The position numbers and the translations under genes are program-made. A stretch of DNA of 64,000 nucleotides, from assembly GCF_030272615.1 (NCBI RefSeq), contig NC_081406.1:138491361-138555360 (forward strand), given 5' to 3'. Every line of letters starts with the position of its first letter. The stretch's first letter is position 1. Source of the DNA: Cryptomeria japonica (lineage: Eukaryota > Streptophyta > Pinopsida > Cupressales > Cupressaceae). Below are positions 21,080-31,466 of the stretch, piece by piece. A model generated the notes under the pieces. It was not told where the DNA came from. It ran no database searches and saw only the letters and a list, made by a program, of their open reading frames with translations.

Positions 21080-23160
21080 TGTAGTACCCCTCCTCGGTTG
21101 AACTTATTAGACTCATATTTTACTATTGTTACTTTCTATGGATACATTACCATTATGTGTTATTCAGACTTATATGACATTATTTCATGCTTTATTTGGA
21201 TATGAGATGCATAATTTATTTACAGTATTTCAGTACTTGTGATTTGTGGTATTTTATGGATTAGTGTTATGTACTGACACTTTACTTTATCTATGCAATG
21301 TGTAATTATATGTTGTGTGTCTGCGAGTGTATTGGATGCGAGGGGACGATTTTCCTTCACTCACTTTGGTGAGACAGGAAACGTCGCGATTCTCCTTCAT
21401 TGGAGTGCGTGTCATGTATTCTATATTTGTATATATGCATATGTGGTTCGATGATGCAGGTCATTGAAGGTACAAGTACCGGGTAGGTACGGGGTATCAT
21501 CTCCACCTGGCTCCATAGGTCTGAGCATGCCTTACTTGTCCGATGGGAGTGGAGGAGATAGTGGTTGACCCTAATTATACCTCAGTTACACTCTTATGAG
21601 TGTCATCAATTGGTCGTTCCTTTTGGTTTTGTTCGGCCGTCGAGTCAGTTTGTTTAACTTTTTCAGAATCTTTGTTTGGGCCTTCTCAGTTTGTGTGCCC
21701 TAGTAGATTGAATTAATTAATTGAGTTATGGCGTCACTTTATAGTTAGCATATTTAAATTATGAGTTATAATGCTTTAGTGATTATGAATTTAATTAATT
21801 AAGGGAAGTGATTAAATTTAGTTGCTAATTGCATTACATTAGAAATATAAATTTATTTAAATTTAGTAGAAAATAAATTAGTTGCATTTATCATTCTCTA
21901 GATTTTAAAAATAAAATTTCCTTCCTTTATTAGTTTGCAAATTTCATGATTTTAGAAATATAATTTTATTTAAACATTAGGGGTAAATAAATTAAATTAA
22001 ATGTATTTATTGTACTCTAGATTTGTTTTAAAATAAATTGGAAATAAATAAAATAAGTTAAATTACTTTCCTAAATATTGTTTTTAGAAAGTTATTTAAT
22101 TGGGCATGAGAAAAGAATAAAAGAAAAGGGAAAGTGTTGTTTTTAGAATAATGCATTTTTACTTGCCTTTTTGAAAAATTAGAAAATAAATTGAAATAAT
22201 TTTTAGTTTGAAAGGTGATTATTATTATTTTGGGGAGAGAAAATATTTTTGGGGAAACCTAAAAAGTTTAGGTAAAAAAATAAAATCTTTAATTTTCATT
22301 ACGGGAGTTCACGAGAAGGAGGCAACTGTGTGTGAAAGAAATTGTTTTGAGATTTGTGGAATGCATGTTCTTGGAGAAGGCCAAGATTTTGGAGATTGTT
22401 TGGGAAGAAGGTTCTAATTTCAGGTTGGAAGCTTGTTGCAGGATAGAAGCTCTCCAACAAATTTCTTCCTGGAAAGCTCTACAGGTTGGAAAACCTCTTC
22501 TTGTTGTTTTAAGAAAATGCATTCATTTCTTCCCTTCTTTTGAATGTTGTTTGTTTTAAAAAAATAGATGATTAAATGTGTGCAGTATTGTTGGAGTATT
22601 GGTTATGAAGTTATTGAAGATTTCAGTCCATTTGGTTTTAAAAATAAAATACAACTCCAGACCATTCCTTTTCATTTTATGTTCTTGGCTAAAATCTATT
22701 CTGGTTATATTTTTGGTTTACGAAAAGAATTTATTTCCATGGTTATGGTAGATTAAAATTTGTGAAATTTGGGGAAAGTTATGCTGGCAAAATTTTGCCA
22801 AAATTCTCTGTGCATGAAAGTTTTCAAATTTATGATAAAAAAATTGGGTTTGTCAGAATATTTAGTTTCCAGCTATTTTGGTTTTGTTTTCGAATGAGAT
22901 TGTTTGGATTTAGGTTTTCTCCTCTCTATATTTTCTCAGAGATTTAAATTATCTATGTTATTTGATATAGTTGTTCATTAAATTTTATATATCTATGTGT
23001 ATTTAGTTGTTAATTTATTTAATTTACCTTGAGTTCTAAATTTAATTTTAAATTAAATTCAATTGGGTTAATGTTTTGAAATGGTTTTTTTAATTAAAAT
23101 CAATTAATTTTTTGTTATTTCTTTGGGGGAGGCAGAGCCTACTACTCCATGGCAGCAGAT

Positions 23161-23330
23161 GCTACCCACGGTAGCAGCGCTACACCAAGGTAGCAACTGC
23201 TACCTACGGTAACAGTGATACCATAAGGTAGCTATTGCTACCGTAAGGTAGCGACTGCTATCATATGGTAGCAGTTCTACCGCAGGTTAGCACTCGCTAC
23301 CATATGGTAGCAGGCTACCTTGTAGATAGC
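23161..23330. repeat. Array of short palindromes GCTACC-N4-GGTAGC in G2 5' LTR
   Basis: About nine units of 18-20 bases, each a near-perfect inverted repeat such as GCTACCATATGGTAGC or GCTACCGTAAGGTAGC, separated by 2-4 bases such as GACT or AGTT. The 3' LTR has about twelve units at 55814-56055. Confidence 0.92.
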
Positions 23331-23349
23331 CTATTGTTTTTTTTAAATG

Positions 23350-23354
<5 letters not shown>

Positions 23355-23411
<57 letters not shown>
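23355..23411. repeat. (AT)n microsatellite in G2 5' LTR
   Basis: About 56 bases of AT repeat just after the palindrome array; absent from the 3' LTR because of a deletion there. A second AT run lies at about 23632-23656. Confidence 0.95.
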
Positions 23412-23412
<1 letters not shown>

Positions 23413-25957
23413 CATTGTTATGCTTTGTTTAGAATATGATATTGTGTAATTTTTTTAAATGTTAGCTATTGAAAATTAAATCTCCATTTAGCATGTAGAT
23501 TTTTATTTATTGGAAAGTAAATCTTCATTTTGGTATGTAGATTTTTATTTAGAAAATTAAATCTTCATTTTAGCATGTATATTTTAATTATGATATAATT
23601 ATATGGTTTATATTCGAAGAATATATACTCATATATATATATATATATATATATAAAATTTGGAATTTAATCTATCTTATGGAAATCATTTAATTGGGGT
23701 ATTTGGAAATTATTCTTAAACATATGACTAGGGGAAAATTATTTTAATGTGGTAAAATTTAGCTTTTTGGACAAATGACAATATGGAATTTCCTTTATTA
23801 TAGTTTTGTATTTTCATATTCTTTGAAGTAACTTTAATTGCAAGTTATTTATGCCTTGGTTGTTTAAAGAAAATATTGTTTGTTTTAGAATCTTAGTGTA
23901 AATGTTAATTGTAGTCAAAGCTTTATTTCGTTGCAATTTTAGCTGTGTTGTCGTCTTGTCGTAAATGGATATACCCCTTGGTCAGAGGTTGTTGAGTAAA
24001 CCTATCGATGTGAGCCATTGTGTATTTTATTCCATATGGTCAATCCTAGTTTATTGATAGTGTACCTTTCACCTGCTTTTGGTCAGGATTAGTTATGGCT
24101 GTCAGTTTTGCCATAGTGTTCTCATGGAGAGAAACCTTTCCTGTTAGTGTCCTATGAGAGAGAGTGGCTTTTGAGCAGGGGCCACGTCCAAAGAGGATGG
24201 TAGGATAACCCCTCGAAAGTCAGTTAAGAAGTGATAATCTAATAATTAATTAGGGGGTGGGTAGCTAAAATATTAATCTAAGATAATGTGCCTCGCACAT
24301 GGTTGAGTGCTTGTATAGGCTCAGGATGTGGTGAAAAGGCCTGGAATGGCAAACCTACCACCTTGTCTTCACAAATTGATTGGTAGGGTCCACATGATAC
24401 TTAGATGGAGTCGGGGGTTCGGGAGAGGTTACCAGGATAACCCAGGATGGGGGTCGGGACCTATGGAGGCCTACCTAGAGTAACTACCTTAAGCCATGTG
24501 ATGACACTCTCCCCTTAGAGTCACTAGTTTTTATGAGTTGAGTCTCATGGGTTTGAGAAGTCATGTTAGCCTGTTGTACTTGTCTTGTTTTGCTTGCTTG
24601 AGGGTCTTCTGCTATCTCCCAACACGGTGGGGTGGTTCCACTTTGGGATCACATGGTCGTGATAGTTCTAATACTTAATGTTAAGTACAGATGCCAAGCT
24701 AACAAGATGAGAGGGGGGGGTGAATCATACAAACTTAATCTTCCATAAAAACAATAGATTCAACCTCGGTAACATATGCTTCAGTAATATAACCAAAACT
24801 GCTAAACATGCAAACTCAAAAGCACATAAACATCATAAAACTCATAACACCAGATTTAACGTGGAAACCCAAATAGGGAAAAACAATTGTGGGATTTCGG
24901 ACCCACTAAGAAATATACTCTTCTAGAGTATGCTCGGTTAAAAGAAAATCCTGTTAAAGATTACAAACACATTGCTAGATGTGACCCAGTTAAGAGATTT
25001 CCCTCAGATCTGTTAGGATCTTCACCTTGTTAGAAGTGACCTTGTTAAAAGATTTCAAACACTCAATCAGAATGTCACCTTGCTAGAGGGTTTTACAAAT
25101 AAGACTGTTAAGTCCACTCGGTTAAGAGATTTTCTGTTATTTTACAAAATAACAGTAATAAAAATCTATTTGCAACTTCACATCTAAAAATGTTAAAGCA
25201 GATTCTTATTTACTCAATACAATAGGACTTATCTTGTCCATCTGCTGGGCTCTATACTTTGTTAATCAAACAGGTCTTCAAACTTCTATGCTCGGTAATC
25301 ACTATGTAGCATCCATGTGCATACACTTGCCTGCATGCATTGTTTATCAACAGTTCCTTATTTATAAACAATTTGTCAACCGCTTAATCTCCTTGATCAC
25401 ATTTCCCATGATCAATCATAGCCATCAGATCTTCAAACTTGACTAGGTTCAATGTATCATTCGATCTGAAAATGTTTTACCCCGCCTTGGAACTTGCATA
25501 CATTTCTTGGAACTTGTGCTAGGGTATTGCGGTTCAATTTGAGCTGTAGATCTTCCTACCGATTTTCCTTTGCCATAGATTCTTTAACAAACTTCATTCA
25601 CGACATACCAATCATTTAATCAATTCCAGCTCATCAGCTTCCTTCATTAAATAATGCTTTTATTCATTCAATGCATTCTGTTATTACTCTGTTGCAACTC
25701 GGTAAATACTAAACTTCACTTGGTAGACATTCTGCCTTCATTAATCGATAGCGATAACCTTAGGGTTTACCGACTAGGTTCTTTGTTCGGTAACATAGTA
25801 TAGTATCAACCTTACAATCAACAACATATATAGGATATTAAAACAATCTAAAATCATGATCTCATCATTGTCTAACTCGGTAATAGTTGCCCATTGAATA
25901 ACTTATTCCTCCTCTTATTCATCACATTTTGTCTATATCTTTTACCCACATCTTTAT

Positions 25958-26388
25958 GTTAGGGTTTCAAGCAGATCTGAAGCAAATATGAACTAACAAT
26001 TATATGCAGATTTAAATACAAAATATAAAGAAATAAAACAGGACATAGATAACACAGAGATTTAACGTGGTTCACCCAGAATGGGTTACGTCCACCATAC
26101 ACAGCCGTCCAATCTTTCTTATTATCCAGCAAAAATAGTACATCAACATTCCAATGCCTTAAGCATCCCAGCCGCTTATAACATGCGTTTTTAGGGCAAC
26201 AAACAAAGTCGGCCTTTTTTAGGGTTTTATTACAATGTCGGTTTTCATCAACAAAAAAATGGCAAAAATTTTTTTCTCGGGGGTTGCCGCCCCCGAACCG
26301 CTGCCCAGGGCCCAGCCCGGCCCCGGACCCCGGCGAGGATACGTGTTGAGTGTACAGCACTTTGCTGATCAGTCACCACATTTCAACA
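25958..26388 (-). repeat. C4 3' LTR
   Basis: 431 bases, paired with 30424-30883. It contains a GC-rich block at about 26275-26335 in otherwise AT-rich DNA. Confidence 0.93.
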
Positions 26389-26401
26389 ATCTCCCACTTG
26401 G
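26389..26401 (-). promoter_or_regulatory. C4 polypurine tract, duplicated nearby
   Basis: Minus strand CCAAGTGGGAGAT abuts the LTR start. A 24-base segment including this tract recurs about 39 bases away at 26424-26448, leaving a second tract not next to an LTR. Confidence 0.8.
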
Positions 26402-26524
26402 AGACTGATCAGGCTCCACACCGAACAATCTCCCACTTGGAGACTGATACTACACGACACCACTGTACATGCAACATCTGCTGGATAAAACACTAGGACT
26501 TGACTGGTATAAATTCCACAATTA

Positions 26525-29500
26525 TCAATCAAGAAGACCAACAGAAACTGATGAAGAAATCAGCTTCTCCTGTGGAACTGCCTTTGTGAACATATCGGCA
26601 GGATTCTCACTTGTGTGAATCTTCTCAAGTCGTAACTGACCCTCCTCCAAAATAGTCCGGATGAAGTGGTACCTGAGTTGAATGTGCTTTGTCCTTGAAT
26701 GAAAAGCAGAGTTCTTCACAAGATGAATGGCACTCTGGCTATCAGTGTATAGTGGGCTATCCTCTTGTGTTTGACCCAATTCCTCCAGAAAACATTGCAA
26801 CCAAATCATCTCTTTGTTGGCTTCTGTAGCAGCAACATACTCAGCTTCAGTGGTTGAAAGTGCAACAACCTTTTGCAGCCTAGAAATCCAACTGACTGCA
26901 GTTCCCCCTATAGTAAAAACATACCCTGTAGTACTCCTCCGTGAATCAATATCACCTGCCAGATCAGAGTCAACAAATCCACTTAGAGCAGCATTAGATC
27001 CTTTGAAACATAATGCCTTCATAGTAGTTCCTTTCAAATATCGAAGAATCCATTTCACAACATTCCAATGTTCCATACCCGGATTACTCATAAACCTGCT
27101 CACAACTCCCACTGCATGTGCAATATCTGGCCTTGTGCATACCATTGCATACATCAGATTGCCAACAACTGATGAATACGGGATGTTAGATATTTTATTA
27201 ACCTCTTCCTATGCCTTTGGGCACATCTCTTTAGTCAATTTGAAATGACTAGCCAAAGGTGTACTAACTGCTTTTGCATCCTGCATGTTAAATCTTTTCA
27301 ACACCTTCTTTATATACTCACTTTGGGACAAATTCAAGGTTCTATTTTTCCTGTCCCTTGTAATCCTCATACCGAGAATTCGCTTAGTTGGACCCAAATC
27401 CTTCATAGCAAATGACCTAGCTAATTTCTGTTTAAGATCATTTATATGTTGCATGTTAGACCCAGCAACAAGCATGTCATCAACATAAAGCAACAAGATA
27501 ATATAACCGCCATGATCAAATCTCTTAAAATATACACAATGATCAAAATGACATCTATGATAACCGTGTTCAGCCATGAAACTATCAAATTTTAAATACC
27601 ATTGTCGGGGTGCTTGCTTTAGGCCATATAGACTTTTCTTCAACCTGCACACCAAGTTCTCCTTACCTTTGACTTCATATCCCTGTGGTTGCAACATGTA
27701 AATTTCCTCCTCCAAATCTCCATGGAGAAAAGCTGTTTTGACATCTAATTGTTCAAGATGTAAATCATCTGCAGCCACAAGACTAAGTACAGTTCTAATT
27801 GAAGTCATTTTTACAACTGGAGAAAATATTTCATCATAATCTATACCCTTTTTCTGTGCAAAACCTTTTACCACAAGTCTGGCCTTATATCTTTTCTGAC
27901 CTCCTTCCTCCTCCTTCAGCCGATAAACCCATTTGTTAGGCAAGGCTCTTTTTTCTGCAGGTAAAGGAACTAAGTCCCAAGTCTTATTTTTCATCAGGGA
28001 GTCCATCTCCTCTTTCATGCCTAGCTGCCACTGTTGTTTGGCATCCACCTGCATTGCTTCTTCATATTCTTCTGGTTCACCAGAATCTGTTAATAAAATA
28101 GAATACAAAGAAGGAGAAAATCTTTCAAGGGGTCTACTTGTCCTCGTAGAACGTCTAACACTTGCAGGAGTTTGTGGGACAATCTGTTGTTGTTGAGCAT
28201 CAAGTACCTGTGGCATTTTATTTTCAGGAATCTCATCCAACACCACATATTCTTGTTTGTCCTGTTCATGCTTCTTTTCCTGCATCTGTTTTTTATACAT
28301 AACCTTCTCATTGAATATAACATCTCTACTTCTAATTATTTTCTTATTTTCAAAATCCCATAACCGATAGCCATATTCATCTATCCCATATCCAATGAAG
28401 GTACATTTATGAGATTTAACATCAAGCATGGTTCTGTTTTCTTTATCAACATGGACAAAAGCTTCGCAACCAAAAGTTTTTAGAAAAGAATCATTTACCT
28501 TTTTACCAGTCCATGCCTCCTCTGGAATACCACCATCCAAAGGGGTTGAAGGTCCTCTATTTATCAAATAGACAACAGTATGTACAACATCTGCCCAAAA
28601 ATGTAAGGGCAATCCAGCATGCAATCTCATGCTCCTCGCACATTCCATGATGGTCCTATTCATTCTCTCTGACACACCATTTTCCTGTGGAGTTCCTGGA
28701 ACTATCTTTTGCTTTCGAATCCCATTTAAGGAACAATAATCTTCAAATGCTTTGCTGCAATACTCACCTCCATTATCCGATCTGAGACACTTCAACTTTT
28801 TTCCCGTCTCATTCTCAACCAAACCTTTCCATTTCTTAAAAGTTTCAAAAACATCTGATTTTTGTTTTAGGAAATATACCCATGTTTTTCTGGTTGAGTC
28901 ATCAATAAAAATAACATAATAACAAGAGCCACCAAGAGATGATACCTGAGCCGGTCCCCATACATTTGAATGTACAAGCTCTAACTTCTCACTCTTCTTC
29001 TCTTTCCCAACCTTGAGAAATCTGACTCTTTTCTGTTTACCATAAACACAGTTTTCACAGAACTCTAAATCAATCTTCTTTAGTCCTGGCAAAAGATTTT
29101 TGGAGTGAAGGATTTTCATCCCTTTCTCACTCATGTGCCCAAGCTTATGGTGCCACATTATTGAATATGTTCTTGCAACATTTATTGTTGTTGTCCCTAC
29201 AGTAACTTTATCTATAGCAGCTAAGGTAGAGTAAGTGTTACCAGTACACAGATATAATGTGCCTACCTTTGCACCTTTAGCTACTACTAATGATCCTTTA
29301 GTGACCTTCCACATACTGTCTAAGAAGGTAACTATGCAACCTTCACTACCTAGTTGCCTTGCAGAAATTAAATTTCTTCTTAAATTAGGAACATGTCTTA
29401 CCTCCTGCAGAAACCAGTCATTACCATTCTGCAACTTGATCTTTATCTTTCCTTTTCCAACAATTTGACAGGGCTCATCATCACCCAAATATACTTGTCC

Positions 29501-30363
29501 AAAATCACCTTGAACATAATCTAGAAAATATTTTCTATGGGGTGTAGCATGAAATGAAGCCCCAAAATCTATTACCCAGGAATCATTAACATTATCCAAA
29601 CATAAGATTAAAGCATCTTGTAAAGTATTACTTGCAATATTAGCTTCCTTACTGTCATTTTCATTTTTGTCTCCTTCTTTGTTTTTCCGAGACCAACAAT
29701 CTTTCTTTAGATGACCAGGCTTTCCGCAGTACCAGCAATCTTTCTTTCCTCTAGATTGAGAGCGTCCTTTCTTTGACTTCCCTTGTGACTTCTCATTCCC
29801 AGGGCCTTTTCCTCTTTCCTTTGATCTTCCTCTGTTCTCCACATTCAAAACACTACTCGATGATGTTGGAGTCTCACCTATGCTTTTCCTTCGCATTTCC
29901 TCGCTTAGGATAACACCAACAATATCATCAAATACCAAAGTATTTTTACCAGAGACAGAGTTACTTACAGCCATAACCAAGCTATTCCAGCTTTCTGGCA
30001 AAGAACATAAAATCAAGATCCTCCCTCACTCATTTTCAAATTAAACGAACGCTTCATAAGAAATACCTTATTCGAAGCCGAGGGTTTCTCATACAGCTTA
30101 GCCAATGTTGCCATCAAATCTACAGTCATTTTTGCTTCTGTTATATTGAATGCTACAGACGCCGCAAGGCACAATCGAATGGATCCCAGTGCCTTTCTAT
30201 CTAAAATGTCCTACTCTTCATCTGATATTGTGGTCGGTTTCTTTGTCTTTCCTTCCAATGGCCGCCACAAATCCTTTTGATACAGGTAATTCTCCATCTG
30301 CATTTTCCATAACTGATAATTCTGGCCGTTAAACTTTTCGACCTTGAATTTGGAATCCTCCAT
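26525..30363 (-). pseudogene. C4 gag-pol polyprotein, Tork-like copia, nearly intact
   Basis: Starts at ATG 30363 and ends at 26525. Gag (30363-29900) has one TAG near 30213, at a position where relatives probably have Trp. Near 30020 a short in-frame region seems lost: the frame breaks and resumes at the [12 protein letters not shown] segment. From 30016 about 935 codons are open: zinc knuckle [14 protein letters not shown], protease with DFGAS instead of the expected DSGAS, integrase zinc finger and core ([27 protein letters not shown]), RT with [13 protein letters not shown] single TAG at 27209 (apparent Gln codon) separates the RNase H part (27154-26525, DSQSAIHL, RTKHIQLRYHFIR). These motifs and their order resemble Tnt1/Tork elements. 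The stops, the Gag deletion and the protease change argue against activity. Confidence 0.9.
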
Positions 30364-30409
30364 TGCTCCCACTCAAATCTGAAAGTCCTGCCAATTTACA
30401 GAAAACCTC

Positions 30410-30421
30410 GCTCTGATACCA
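30410..30421 (-). promoter_or_regulatory. C4 primer-binding site
   Basis: Minus strand TGGTATCAGAGC, complementary to the 3' end of initiator tRNA-Met as in many plant copia elements, two bases from the LTR end. Confidence 0.9.
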
Positions 30422-30423
30422 AT

Positions 30424-30883
30424 TGTTAGGGTTTCAAGCAGATCCGAAGCAAATATGAACTAACAATTATATGCAGATTTAAATACAAAAGATAAAGAAA
30501 TAAAACAGGACATAGATAACACAGAGATTTAATGTGGTTCACCCAGAATGGGTTACGTCCACCATACACAGCCATCCAATCTTTCTTATTATCCAGCAAA
30601 AACAGTACATCAACATTCCAATGCCTTAAGCATCCCAGCCGCTTATAACATGCGTTTTTAGGGCAACAAACAAACTCGACCTTTTTTAGGGTTTTATTAC
30701 AATGTCGGTTTTCATCAACAAAAAAAGGGCAAATTTTTTTTTCTCGGGGGCGGCACCCCCGCTTTCTCGGGGGCTGTCGCCCCCGAACCCCTGCTCGGGG
30801 CCCGGCCCGGCCCGGCCCCGGACCCCGGCGAGGATACGTGCTGAGTGTACAATACTTTGCTGATCAGTCACCACATTTCAACA
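30424..30883 (-). repeat. C4 5' LTR
   Basis: 460 bases. Longer than the 3' LTR because of extra GC-rich sequence (about 30750-30835), where a CTCGGGGGC...GCCCCCG module appears duplicated. Confidence 0.93.
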
Positions 30884-31084
30884 CTTTATACTCATCAGAT
30901 CATACTTCTTAAGATATGGCAACATCATACTAAATTAGAAAATCAATTTCTTGACATCAATGACAAAATAATAATATTAAAATAGTAAACATCCTTAATC
31001 AGTTATATCCAAAATCATCAACAACCTTCTCAATATCCTTATAGAAATGCCAACAATCTCTCTTTGTCTGTTATAATGCCAACA

Positions 31085-31098
31085 ATCTCCCCCTTTGG
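31085..31098 (-). promoter_or_regulatory. C3 polypurine tract
   Basis: Minus strand CCAAAGGGGGAGAT abuts the LTR start TGTTGGCATT, nearly the same tract as in N1. Confidence 0.88.
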
Positions 31099-31466
31099 CA
31101 TTGATGGCAAAACCAATTGATTTGACCTAATTGATTCGGATTTAGATTGCTGAAATGTTGAAATGCTCTCCCCCTGTCATCAGTCTTCTCCCTCATACAT
31201 TAGTCTTCTCCCCTTTTCTTCAGTCTTCTCCCCCTTTGACAACAATGCCAAAAAGTAAAGAACGAAAACATAATTTCTTCCAATATGAAGTGAATTCCTG
31301 TTGTTATGTGTCAACTTAGTCTCAGTCAGAGCATTTGTCTTCAATTCATGTTTCATGTTATTGTTTCCTGTACACCTTTAGAAAACATCCTAAAGTGTGT
31401 AAATCAACATCAACTCCTAAAAAATATTCTGTAGAGTCATTGAAGTGATGCTTTCACCGAACTCGG
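31099..31466 (-). other. C3 3' untranslated region
   Basis: Non-coding, with several extra purine runs on the minus strand (AAAGGGGGAGAAG types at about 31160-31240), as in N1's 3' region. Confidence 0.6.

Larger units (their letters stand above)
25958..30883 (-). mobile_element. C4: Tork-like copia element in C3 3' LTR, TSD CTTTA
   Basis: LTRs 25958-26388 and 30424-30883, with TGTTGAAATG...ACCCTAACA ends on the minus strand and perfect CTTTA duplications at 25953-25957 and 30884-30888. The empty site is present in the C3 5' LTR near 47800. The primer site TGGTATCAGAGC and a nearly full polyprotein are present. At about 4.9 kb it is a typical compact copia element, and the best-preserved pol in the window. 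The LTRs differ at scattered positions only, so it is among the younger insertions. Confidence 0.95.
24660..31084 (-). repeat. C3 3' LTR, split by C4 at 25958-30883
   Basis: Parts 24660-25957 and 30889-31084 align with 46482-47998. The minus strand starts TGTTGGCATTATAAC after the polypurine tract and ends ATAACTATCA or the equivalent. It contains the C7 tract near 24710-24720 and degenerate GGTTAAGAGATTT repeats at about 24940-25140. Confidence 0.92.

Noticed and set aside
23161-23330. CRISPR-like array
   Set aside because: The units are short palindromes with 2-4 base gaps and no unique spacers, inside a plant LTR.
25959-26360. 133-codon minus-strand frame with GSGAGLGPGQRFGGG
   Set aside because: Lies wholly in the C4 LTR and its GC-rich block; no domain, and the counterpart in the other LTR has a different frame.
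26814-27248. Plus-strand 144-codon frame
   Set aside because: Antisense shadow of the C4 RNase H coding region.
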